Assembly (NCBI GenBank): GCA_018715395.1
Contig: DVLQ01000053.1
Location: 1 to 34,183, forward strand
Direction: 5' to 3'
Source: Candidatus Coprocola pullicola
GTDB lineage: Bacteria > Bacillota > Clostridia > Lachnospirales > Anaerotignaceae
Length of the DNA stretch: 34,183 bases
Below the pieces are notes generated by a model that had not been told where the DNA came from, made no database searches, and was given only the letters and a program-made list of their open reading frames with translations. How positions within the stretch are numbered: the stretch's first letter is position 1; every line of letters begins with the position of its first letter. Position numbers and translations under genes: made by a program. Below, one piece after another: positions 1 to 6,966 of the stretch.

Positions 1-126
1 CTCCTTTTCACTTTATTTCTTGCAGTTGGCAGACCGCAATTGTATTATAGTGAAAAGGAGTTTTTACTTCAACGCCAGAAGGCTTTTTTGAACCACGCGT
101 CTAACGCGTGGTTTTCTCTATACAAC
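1..126 (-). mobile_element. Left end of an IS200/IS605-like element (rest outside the window)
   Basis: This stretch matches, with many substitutions, the segments near 11845-11945 and 12495-12619, which sit just upstream of decayed IS200-type tnpA genes. Shared blocks include the pattern around CACAATTCTATGAT, a GGCTTTTTT block and the final TTTTCTCTATAC. It contains a perfect hairpin, CCACGCGT-cta-ACGCGTGG, at 93-111, the kind of subterminal hairpin that Y1 transposases bind. By the orientation of the other copies, tnpA would lie to the left, off the window. The hairpin here is better preserved than in the other two copies, so this may be the youngest copy. Confidence 0.6.
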
Positions 127-157
127 AAAAAGCCACCCTATCAAGAGAGGCTTTTTT
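127..157 (-). terminator. Hairpin terminator after the phage tail genes
   Basis: AAAAAGCC (127-134) pairs with GGCTTTTT (149-156) around a 14-base loop. The U-run allows termination on either strand. It lies directly after the stop of the frameshifted tail chaperone (162) and directly beside the IS end. Confidence 0.6.
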
Positions 158-161
158 CTTT

Positions 162-335
162 TTATTTTTTCAAAAAGGGGCAAAAAGTGCCTTCTTTTCT
201 TTCTGCCGCCACCCACTCACTAGCAAACAAAAAAGCCTGCTCTCCCTTTGTAAGATGCAACACTTCATGAGGCAGTTTCCCTTTTGTCTGCCATATTTTG
301 TGCAGAAGAAAAGCCTTTCCTCCTGCTTCAATCAG
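162..335 (-). CDS. -1 frameshift extension of the tail assembly chaperone (gpGT-like)
   Basis: The upstream chaperone ends ...GCA AAA AAC TGA. The heptamer A AAA AAC (335-341, minus strand) is a classic -1 slippery site placed exactly at the stop. Slipping back one base opens a frame that starts CTG ATT GAA GCA and runs 57 codons to TAA at 162-164, giving a fusion of about 231 residues. The extension (LIEAGGKAFLLHKIWQ..., then KLPHEVLHL..., EQAFLFASEWVAAE) looks like the second part of Xkd-type tail assembly chaperones, which have the same H..., P..., ...F..AS pattern. It has no ribosome-binding site of its own, which favours frameshifting over separate initiation. In long-tailed phages the G/GT ratio is set by such a slip (established for lambda and many others). 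Product formation here is inferred. Confidence 0.7.
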   Translation of the reverse strand: MIEAGGKAFLLHKIWQTKGKLPHEVLHLTKGEQAFLFASEWVAAERKEGTFCPFLKK

Positions 336-856
336 TTTTTTGCCGTTTCCTCAAGGGATACTTCATGCATGCCATATCCACTGATTTCATCAATGACGTC
401 ATTGATATAATCTTTTTCTCCTCCCATAAGCACTTTGTCAATAACATCTACATCTTCTATCACATTTAATTTCTCTTTCAATGTTCTATTTGACCACAAT
501 ATGCCATGTCCCTTGTCTACTGTTGCCGCCAATATTTTATAGCTTCTCAGTTTAATATAATCCGTTTCGATTTCTATCATGCCAAACTGTTTCCCTCTTG
601 GGTCTGGTCTTCTTTTGGTGGCTCTTTTTCTGCAACCTTGCACTTCTTCCTCTGTAAGCGGTCTAATATAAAAAGAAAAAAGAAGTTTTCCATTTCTTTT
701 GATTTCAATTTTTCTCTGAAAATCTGTATTTTCTTTAAACTCTGCCGCTTCTAAAAACCCTGCCAGCAGTTGATCTTCATTTTGCAATACCTCCTGATGT
801 GTTGGTAAATTTGTTTCCATTCCTTCTTGATAATCAAATAGTGTATTGTCTGTCAT
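332..856 (-). CDS. xkdN: XkdN-like phage tail assembly chaperone
   Basis: The 174-residue acidic protein occupies the usual place after the tube gene in PBSX-type tail clusters. The N-terminus is polar (MTDNTLFDYQEGMETN), and the central part has the XkdN-like stretch KRNGKLLFSFYIRPLTEEEV followed by a basic patch (CRKRATKRRPDPRGKQ). The C-terminus (DVIDKVLMGGEKDYINDVID) is typical of the family. Chaperones of this kind coat the tape-measure protein during tail assembly in the cytoplasm. The start follows AAGGAG. The gene ends on a -1 slippery site, annotated separately. The tape-measure gene that should follow is absent; a terminator and an IS end come next. Confidence 0.8.
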   Translation of the reverse strand: MTDNTLFDYQEGMETNLPTHQEVLQNEDQLLAGFLEAAEFKENTDFQRKIEIKRNGKLLFSFYIRPLTEEEVQGCRKRATKRRPDPRGKQFGMIEIETDYIKLRSYKILAATVDKGHGILWSNRTLKEKLNVIEDVDVIDKVLMGGEKDYINDVIDEISGYGMHEVSLEETAKN

Positions 857-908
857 ATCTACTCACTCCTTTTTTAAATATCTCTTTTCCTATAACAAAG
901 CATTGCAT

Positions 909-1385
909 TTATTCCACATCATATCGGAAGCCTTCCAGATATTCTGGAATGGCATTAACACGGAAGCTCCAGCTTCTTTTGATAATATCCCCTGGCGTCA
1001 AATTCATTAAATCTACAGTACCGTCAGGCAGACAATTTTTATAAATCTGTCTGGAGGACTGTCCATCACGCCGTCTTAACTTCCCTTGAAAATCAAATGT
1101 AGGAAAATAGCCCTGTTTGATGTCATCTAATAGCTTTTCAATCATCACATCATCTCTTACCACTGCTTCTGTGAGTGTCAGTGTCACGCTGTATCCTGTT
1201 GGCACACCATATACCAATGCAGAACCTACAGGCTGATAATCTACGTTATTTTGATTCAACTGTGCTGTAAAAGTATCCACTTCTGCCAAAAACAGTTGTG
1301 TGCCGTCTTTTTGTGTCACAAAAAGCTGACCGTCTTTGCCTGTCATCAACTTCGTCACATCTAATATAGATTGTTGATTTAACAT
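909..1385 (-). CDS. xkdM: Phage tail tube protein (XkdM-like)
   Basis: The 158-residue protein resembles the small tail-tube proteins of contractile PBSX/Mu-like tails. It has an opening MLNQQSILDVTKLMTGKDG, a beta-rich core (GYSVTLTLTEAVVRDDVM) and a C-terminus with FDFQGKLRRRDGQ and PDGTVDLMNLTPGD. It would polymerise into the inner tube inside the sheath. Length is normal and no lesion is visible. It lies between the sheath and the XkdN-like chaperone, the order seen in PBSX (xkdK-xkdM-xkdN). A weak SD (AAGGTCGTG) precedes the ATG. Confidence 0.8.
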   Translation of the reverse strand: MLNQQSILDVTKLMTGKDGQLFVTQKDGTQLFLAEVDTFTAQLNQNNVDYQPVGSALVYGVPTGYSVTLTLTEAVVRDDVMIEKLLDDIKQGYFPTFDFQGKLRRRDGQSSRQIYKNCLPDGTVDLMNLTPGDIIKRSWSFRVNAIPEYLEGFRYDVE

Positions 1386-1405
1386 ACTTTTTCACGACCT
1401 TTCTT

Positions 1406-2584
1406 TTATAAATTTGGAGAATATCTGAATTTATAAACAAAATACATTTTTTCCAGGCTGTCAATATCATCGGCATAGATATGAAACCATGCACTGTCCC
1501 CCTCAGGCGGATTGTTTTTGTCTACTTCAATCCAACCGCCTTCTAACAGCTTGCCTTCTGTAAACATCAGCTGTAACAGTTTTCCTATGGCAATGAGTAT
1601 GGTTGCTCTGCCGTCATCATCATTGTTGATGTTTCCAATAAGCGGCTCTACCGTAGCAGAAGCACGATTCATCAATTCTTTTCTGATTTTGGTTCTTTTG
1701 ATTTTTTTCCAGCCTTCGTCATCTTCTCCTTGTGGCATATTCAGTGTCGTAACGGCACTTTCAATCCAAACATTTCCGGCAGAAGAAGTACTGAATGTAA
1801 GCATTCCGGCGTCAATGGTCTGTTCATATTGGCTGTTTGTAAGCATCTCCATCACATCTGTCATGCCCGAAAGCACTTTGTGGGTCAAACTTTGATTGGA
1901 AGCGGTAGAAGCTACCATTGCTGCAATTCTTGCCGCCGCTCTAACACCTTCCAATGGAGTTGCTAATGTATCTATAGCCCCTCCACCCACATATATCACG
2001 TTATAGGAATTGATTGCCTTTGCGTGTGCCAGTCTTGTTTCAAAGGGTACGCTTGTAGATTCTCCAATGACAGCAAAGGGCAGTATATTGCCATTTTGAT
2101 ATATTTTCTGAATATAAGCCGTCAATAACGTATGCACTGCTACGCTTTCTGTATCAATACAAATGGTATTAAATACATACGGCTCCAGAAGTGAAAAAGC
2201 ATTGGAATACTGTTCATTTGTCACACTGGGGTTTGTGCCGGCTGGAAAAGCCGTCTGTCCCACTTCTGCAATGCCTTTTGTATCTTCATATCCTTCTGCT
2301 TTTGAAAACGAAAAATATCTTGATACTTTTGCTGCTTCTAAAAAAGTATCGATTTCATTTTCTTCTCTTGTAGGAAATGTAATTTTCTCCAGTTCAAGGC
2401 TATCTTCCAGTATAATCATTTCTTTTGTGCTTTCATCTCCTAATACTTTTCGTATCATGTAGCTTAATGCTCTGTTTCCTTCACTTTTTGCAGTCATATT
2501 TACCGCCGCCACAGGAGAATCCGCTGTGTCAAAAAGTGTTGTCGTTCCTTTTGTGCCGCCACTTCCCAGTCTGACACAAAACAC
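1406..2584 (-). pseudogene. xkdK: Phage tail sheath protein, N-terminus missing (XkdK-like)
   Basis: The 392 residues match the middle and C-terminal parts of XkdK-type contractile tail sheaths: the VTNEQYSNAFSLLEPYVFNT segment, the GVRAAARIAAMVASTASNQS loop, FTSSAGNVW-like beta segments, and the C-terminal NNDDDGRATILIAIGKLLQL typical of the sheath lock domain. Full-length sheaths start about 70-110 residues earlier with a domain that is absent here. The frame is open only back to a TGA at 2618-2620, and the first possible start is a GTG with no SD that overlaps the stop region of the tail terminator gene. I read this as a deletion that fused the 3' part of the sheath gene to the end of its upstream neighbour. 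A functional short sheath cannot be excluded but is unlikely. Confidence 0.75.
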
Positions 2585-2585
2585 T

Positions 2586-3071
2586 TCAGTTAGGTTGATA
2601 TTGCTTGATAAATGTATTCATTGCCCAAACAGGACAAGGGGAAATACCTTCTTGTTTTGCAAAACGATACACATCAAACAACATCCTTACTCCCCATACC
2701 ATAGGTTCTTCCCCTTCCGCTTCAAAAGCGTCTGTTCTATCCCATATGGCACAGTAAGTTGCTTCCTGTTGCGTCAAAAAAAGCCCCTCAAAGACTTTCA
2801 CAATTTCATTTGCCAAGTCTTCAGGAGCTGTTTTATTTTCATTGGTACAAAAAATATCTATTGTCATACTGCCGTCTGTTTTTCTCTCTCCATGATACCG
2901 CCATTCTATGTTGTATATCATTCTTGGAAAAGACCTGCTTTGTTGCCACATTTGCGTTTTATCATGGGGGAGTTGCTGGTAAAATATGTCAGGTTGTTTG
3001 TTGTATGTGGTTAATTCTTTTTGTAATACTTCATTTTCTTTTAAAGTGTTGTAAAATAGTGTTTCTATCAT
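2586..3071 (-). CDS. Probable phage tail terminator / tail completion protein
   Basis: The 161-residue protein sits directly upstream of the sheath, where PBSX-type clusters carry small head-tail or tail-completion proteins. The central part, MTIDIFCTNENKTAPEDLAN followed by EIVKVFEGLF, resembles tail-terminator proteins, in which a beta-strand is followed by an amphipathic helix. The N-terminus (MIETLFYNTLKENEVLQKEL) is helical. A spaced SD (AAGGAAAATG) precedes the ATG. The C-terminus may have been altered by the deletion that removed the sheath N-terminus, since the last residues run up to the junction. The general tail role is well supported by context; the exact family is a guess. Confidence 0.55.
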   Translation of the reverse strand: MIETLFYNTLKENEVLQKELTTYNKQPDIFYQQLPHDKTQMWQQSRSFPRMIYNIEWRYHGERKTDGSMTIDIFCTNENKTAPEDLANEIVKVFEGLFLTQQEATYCAIWDRTDAFEAEGEEPMVWGVRMLFDVYRFAKQEGISPCPVWAMNTFIKQYQPN

Positions 3072-3175
3072 ATATTTTCATTTTCCTTCCCATTTTACTG
3101 ATTTTGTTCTTTTTCCACCAATATTGACGCTCCCCATAGCTAAAACAAAAAACTTTACGGACTTACTGCCTGATA

Positions 3176-3211
3176 AAGAAAAAATAGAGAAAGAATATTC
3201 CCTCTCTATTT
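3176..3211 (-). terminator. Terminator of hicAB
   Basis: On the minus strand AAATAGAGA pairs with TCTCTATTT (arms 3203-3211 and 3182-3190), followed by a run of Ts. The hairpin overlaps the hicB stop codon. Confidence 0.7.
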
Positions 3212-3610
3212 GATAGAAAACTGTGTTTTTAAAGCATCTTGTAGTACTTGCGAAAAATTGATATTTCGTTCCAGTGCCATAGCATTTAACCATGCAGGTA
3301 ATGTAACAGTACGACTCACAGAACGATTCACTTGAGCCATACGAATAGAAGGCATATATACGTCAATTAAAACAGCGCGTTCATTTGGCTGCAATAAAAC
3401 CTCTGAAAGAGGTGTAGGGGTTGGAATTTCTTCTTTATCCTCTTCTAGTCCGTTTAAGACACAGCCTAAAAGTTTCCTTGCAGATAATAAAGCATCTTCA
3501 TCATTGACCCCACTGGTAGCACACTGCAAATCCGGAAAGGTAACAGCAATTTCCTGATTTGGTTCATAGGTAAATATCGCAGGATAGAAATAGCGTTCTG
3601 CTTTTTTCAT
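3206..3610 (-). CDS. hicB: HicB-family antitoxin
   Basis: The N-terminal half (YFYPAIFTYEPNQEIAVTFP, then DLQCATSGVNDEDALLSARK) is the HicB partial RNase H-like fold found in type II antitoxins. The C-terminal segment VSRTVTLPAWLNAMALERN followed by NFSQVLQDALKTQF is a ribbon-helix-helix-type DNA-binding tail, so this antitoxin should bind its own operator. I place the start at the MKKAERYF methionine (3610), which has a well-placed SD (GGAGATGATATCT), giving about 134 residues. The gene follows hicA by 48 bases in the same transcript, toxin first, the usual order. With hicA frameshifted, this antitoxin may be kept without a working partner. Confidence 0.85.
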   Translation of the reverse strand: MKKAERYFYPAIFTYEPNQEIAVTFPDLQCATSGVNDEDALLSARKLLGCVLNGLEEDKEEIPTPTPLSEVLLQPNERAVLIDVYMPSIRMAQVNRSVSRTVTLPAWLNAMALERNINFSQVLQDALKTQFSIK

Positions 3611-3658
3611 AGATATCATCTCCAAAATAAATTTTGTCAGAAGGGATTTTTGGGGCTA

Positions 3659-3852
3659 TCAAAAGGTAAGCCCTGATTGTTTTTCGATAGTATCTAATGT
3701 TTTACGAGGAATGTCTTTATCAGGATACTTTACTGTCGTACGTCCCTTTTTGTGGGATACTTGAACTGATAATGACTCCCTGTTACATTTACTTCGTACC
3801 ATCCGTCTGCTTTTAATAGCTTAATAACTTCTCTTGATGAATAGCTTTTCAT
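3659..3852 (-). pseudogene. hicA: HicA mRNA-interferase toxin, single-base frameshift
   Basis: The first frame reads MKSYSSREVIKLLKADGWYE, then VNVTGSHYQFKYPTK, which is a typical HicA start with the conserved GSH catalytic histidine (double-stranded-RNA-binding-like fold, ribosome-dependent mRNA cleavage). The frame then hits a stop. Shifting by one base at the A5 run (T5 on the plus strand, 3747-3751) restores the rest: KKGRTTVKYPDKDIPRKTL, then DTIEKQSGLTF and stop, for a normal HicA length of about 64 residues. An A6 tract would make the gene intact. A perfect SD (AGGAGGG, eight bases before the ATG) precedes it. The lesion could be inactivation, slippage-based phase variation, or an assembly error. 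Confidence 0.8.
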
Positions 3853-3876
3853 ATACAACTCCCTCCTGATAAACAT

Positions 3877-3905
3877 ATTATAACACATATAATACTATGT
3901 GTTAA
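3877..3905 (-). promoter_or_regulatory. hicAB promoter with embedded operator
   Basis: On the minus strand a -35 box TTAACA (3900-3905) and a -10 box TATAAT (3877-3882) are separated by exactly 17 bases. A perfect inverted repeat, TAACACATA-N6-TATGTGTTA (3881-3904), fills the spacer and overlaps both boxes. Binding of the HicB C-terminal domain here would block RNA polymerase, so it is the likely autoregulatory operator. Confidence 0.75.
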
Positions 3906-4537
3906 CAGAATAAAAAGACTGCAATGTATTTTTAAAAATTTTACTATTAATTCGGTATTTACAACATTCTATAATAAAGCATTTTACTACTATATGATTT
4001 ATTTTTAGGTTGAATTTATTTATAAATTCATAGCAATAATGATTAGATATTAATACATCGGTTATTTTTATCTTTCTTCACCGCTTAATACATATCAAAA
4101 ATGCTCTCACCCATAACACTCCCCTATTTATGTTTTGGTATTTTTTATGACTATATGATCATTAAGAATTAAAAACCTTTTGTTTTTAAATTTTCTCTTA
4201 CAACCCTTCATTTAAAAAATGTAGAGAGCATTTTATTTGCAAAATATCCTGATCCTATGTGATATATGTGTCAGCGTTGTCATAAAAAATTTAATGAAAG
4301 AAAAAAGGGTTAAAACAGCAGTAAAACTAAATCTTGTATATGAATTTTTTACAGATAATAAAAAATGGAACATAAAGCTGATTTCATCAGTAAACAAAAG
4401 ATATACAAAAGTTTTCTGCAACTTTTGTATAAAGTAGTATTGCCAAGCTATCGCTATACTTCCAAAAAATAACAACACAGCAAAACTCATCAAAACCAGT
4501 TCCTAAAATGTTTTGTTTCTATTCACTATTGACTGAA
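3906..4537. other. AT-rich spacer without a supported gene
   Basis: About 630 bases between the hicAB promoter and the anti-sigma gene. Short frames occur on both strands (4237-4437 plus, 4233-4493 minus; the latter hydrophobic), but they overlap each other, have weak or no SD and show no family features. No clear terminator for the anti-sigma gene is visible. Confidence 0.5.
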
Positions 4538-5326
4538 TTATTCATCATTTGTCTGCATCTGATTGCTTTTTCTTCCACATCCTTTTCCACACTCATATTT
4601 ATTGCCAAAACTATGATATCCATATCCTCCTGCTTGTTTCTCATTTTTATCATCAGATGATAAATCGGCAATACAATCGTGTATTTCTCTCATAGTCATA
4701 TGTTTTATTTTCTCAGGAGTAATGTTAGGGTCTAGAACCTGCATTTCTAAAAAAGCTCTGTATTTTCCATAAGAAAGCCCCATTTGATGAGCAGATTCCA
4801 CTTCTTGCGGATGTGCGAAATAACAGTAAGTATTTCTTTCTTTGGCAATACAGGATTCAATGTCTGAAAGAATCCTTGAAGATTGCGCTCCTTTTGTTCC
4901 GATGACTCCAATTGTCATAATCTCATTATTTGATAATAAAGCGATAATGTTTTTATTATCCAATATTTGATCCATTGCTTTGGTATAATCCATATACTTT
5001 ATATCCAGAGAATCCATCAGCCCTTGTCCATCTTCATTATAACTGTTTACAGAAACTACTGTATCAAACCGATTGATTCCCAATTCTATTGATGGGTTTA
5101 TATCTATACTAAGCTCCACTGTTGGAGTAAAATAAAACCAGTGTCCGCCAATCAATACCAACAAAAAACATATTGCAGCAGAAATAAAATGTTGATAGTT
5201 TGCCATTTTAGTTTTTGTATATCCTTTTGTTTTCTGCAAAAGAAATGCTCTTGTATTATTTTTTAATTCTTCTTCTGCTTGTACTTGATCAAAAATTTCT
5301 TTTAGCATATCATTCATATCCATCAC
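4538..5326 (-). CDS. Membrane anti-sigma factor with RsgI-type autoproteolysis motif
   Basis: The 262-residue protein has a cytoplasmic N-terminus of about 45 residues (MMDMNDMLKEIFDQVQAEEE), one membrane helix (about 46-66, HFISAAICFLLVLIGG) and an outer domain beginning TVELSIDINPSIELGIN. That motif, with Asn77-Pro78, is the hallmark of RsgI periplasmic domains, in which the Asn-Pro bond is cut autocatalytically (known from clostridial RsgI proteins). The C-terminus is rich in Cys, Gly and His (GYGYHSFGNKYECGKGCGRK). The start overlaps the upstream ECF sigma gene by 17 bases, so the two are translationally coupled and the sigma factor is its expected partner. RsgI proteins usually pair with SigI; here the partner is ECF-type, which is the odd feature. 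The inducing signal cannot be seen. Confidence 0.8.
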   Translation of the reverse strand: MMDMNDMLKEIFDQVQAEEELKNNTRAFLLQKTKGYTKTKMANYQHFISAAICFLLVLIGGHWFYFTPTVELSIDINPSIELGINRFDTVVSVNSYNEDGQGLMDSLDIKYMDYTKAMDQILDNKNIIALLSNNEIMTIGVIGTKGAQSSRILSDIESCIAKERNTYCYFAHPQEVESAHQMGLSYGKYRAFLEMQVLDPNITPEKIKHMTMREIHDCIADLSSDDKNEKQAGGYGYHSFGNKYECGKGCGRKSNQMQTNDE

Positions 5327-5792
5327 CTTCCAGCTTTTTGCGAAGTATCTGCTTAGAACGAGTTAAAAGCGTATAAATAGTATTTACGTTCTTATCCAAA
5401 ATGCAGCTGATTTGGGGGGCAGTATAATCCTCATAGTAGTACAGATACACCACATCTCTGTATTTTTGCGGAAGTGAAAACACCGCCTCTAAAACTTCTC
5501 TATAATCCGGCGGTAACTGCGTTGACTGCTCCATTATTTCATCTAATGATGTAGTACGATTTCGAAAAAAACTTTTGAGCAAATCTTTACAGGCATTGAT
5601 TGTAACCCGAATAAACCATGCTTTTTCATGTTCTTCACTTTCAAATGAAATAGAGCTAAGGACATACTTCAAAAACACTGTTTGAAATATGTCCTCGGTA
5701 TCAGCATAATTTTTTAAATGTATCATGCAAAGCCTCCGAATCATATTAGAATATTGCTCGATTGCTTTGTTTACCTCTTGTTCGCTCCGCAT
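5310..5792 (-). CDS. ECF-type RNA polymerase sigma factor
   Basis: At 160 residues this is a standard two-domain ECF sigma factor. Region 2 includes YADTEDIFQTVFLKYV and EKAWFIRVTINACKDLLKS, which carry the core-binding and -10-recognition helices. Region 4 spans LPPDYREVLEAVFSLPQKYR and YEDYTAPQISCILDKNVNTI, with the HTH ending YTLLTRSKQILRKKLEGD. No extra SigI-type domain is present. It lies 14 bases after the secreted-protein gene and overlaps the anti-sigma gene, so the three form one transcript. Such operons are usually autoregulated, but I could not identify a convincing ECF promoter. Confidence 0.88.
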   Translation of the reverse strand: MRSEQEVNKAIEQYSNMIRRLCMIHLKNYADTEDIFQTVFLKYVLSSISFESEEHEKAWFIRVTINACKDLLKSFFRNRTTSLDEIMEQSTQLPPDYREVLEAVFSLPQKYRDVVYLYYYEDYTAPQISCILDKNVNTIYTLLTRSKQILRKKLEGDGYE

Positions 5793-5806
5793 TGCATTTT
5801 CCCCTA

Positions 5807-6130
5807 CTATCTATTGCAACATCCGCCTCTAAAACCATTTCCCGCTCCTACGCCTTTATAAATGCTGTAATAATCACAAACACCATCTCTATCAGCATCA
5901 ACAAAATTTCTGTTATATCTGCCATAGCTTTGAGAAACATTATTGTAACCATAAATTCCATTGTTGTCTGTGTTGATATCGTAATAAGCATTTTCCATAT
6001 AGTCACAAATACCGTTTTCATTTACATCAACAAAATTTCGTCCCGTTGTCAGATTGGCTGCAAATGCTGGTGTCATTGCAAAAGACAGTACGCCTATTGT
6101 TGTCAAAAAACAAGCTAATATTCTTTTCAT
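5807..6130 (-). CDS. Small secreted protein with EF-hand-like calcium loops
   Basis: The 107-residue product has a clear Sec signal peptide (MKRILACFLTTIGVLSFAM, cleavage near ...PAFA-AN at about residue 24). The mature part carries two close copies of NFVDxxxxGxCDY (32-44 and 75-87) and a degenerate middle copy, DINTDNNGIYGY (51-62). The D-x-N/D-x-N/D-G spacing is that of dockerin or EF-hand calcium loops, each with an added cysteine; a GGCCNR tail adds two more. It has a good SD (TGGAGGAAGC) and leads the sigma/anti-sigma operon. Plausible roles are an extracellular sensor ligand, target or cell-wall component for the downstream signalling pair. No enzymatic domain is visible. Confidence 0.75.
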   Translation of the reverse strand: MKRILACFLTTIGVLSFAMTPAFAANLTTGRNFVDVNENGICDYMENAYYDINTDNNGIYGYNNVSQSYGRYNRNFVDADRDGVCDYYSIYKGVGAGNGFRGGCCNR

Positions 6131-6828
6131 AATGCTTCCTCCATTTCCTTACTCCATTATTGTTCATCATTATTTTCTCTTTTATATTTAACACGACTGT
6201 CAAATAAAAATCCATTCAAATTTTTATAAATTTTTTATTTTTATTTTACTTCAAGTTAATATCCTTAACTATATTTTCAAATTTACATCAGACATCTTCT
6301 TACTGTCAATCTTCAAATAAAAACCATATAAAATCATAAACTTTCCTAAAATACCAAACAGTAAATCAACAAACTATACACAATGATTGAAACATTTTTT
6401 GAAATTAGGTATTTTTATATCAATCACTACAAGTGGTTTGTATAGTATTAGCATGCTTTTTATACTTCAGAATAAAATATACCGAATATACTGCAATTAT
6501 TGTGATATTTTTTATCAATACATTTCATTCTAATCTGCTTTCAATATACTATTTTTACCAAACCATATTAAATTAAATACTTTTTGGATTGTTTTGTTGT
6601 ATAGCAAAATATTTCCCTATTCCTAAATTGATAATAGAATGAAAAAATGACCACTCCAAGTTTTTATTGATTAACATAATAAGCAGAATTTGAGGAAGGC
6701 ATCAAAAAAGAGAGTGAATAAAAAAAATTGTATAAAATTTGGACTTGCCCAAAAATCCAAATTCACAACAGCAATGCAAATAGAAATAGAGAACAATAAG
6801 ATGATAATGCTAGTAAGTTAAATTTCAT
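6131..6828. other. AT-rich upstream region of the sigma operon
   Basis: About 700 bases with no supported gene. It should contain the promoter of the secreted protein-sigma-anti-sigma operon. A TTGACA occurs on the minus strand at 6198-6203, but there is no good -10 box at the right spacing, and I could not identify an ECF-type promoter with confidence. Confidence 0.4.
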
Positions 6829-6868
6829 AAAAAAGTCCTCTTCTCTCTACTGAGGGATGAGGCTTTTT
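6829..6868 (-). terminator. Terminator-like hairpin after the decayed coiled-coil gene
   Basis: On the minus strand AAAAGCCTC... pairs imperfectly with ...GAGGACTTTT, and the loop region also pairs (CCCTC with GAGAG). It is followed by a T-run (A-run 6829-6834 on plus). It lies about 100 bases after the last codons of the pseudogene at 6967-7683. Confidence 0.5.
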
Positions 6869-6966
6869 AAAGTAGATATTATTTTACCACTTTAGGGAAT
6901 TTGGGTCAAAGCCAATCTCGAACCATTGGTGCCAATCATAACATGAAGCTGAACGTCATACTGTTG

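Noticed and set aside
3078..3137. 20-codon frame MGSVNIGGKRTKSVKWEGK just upstream of the tail terminator gene
   Set aside because: It has no SD and no recognisable family. It may be the last codons of a lost phage gene, but it is too short to support.
4233..4493. 86-codon hydrophobic minus-strand frame after the anti-sigma gene
   Set aside because: It overlaps a plus-strand frame of similar quality, has a poor SD, and its composition is that of random AT-rich DNA.
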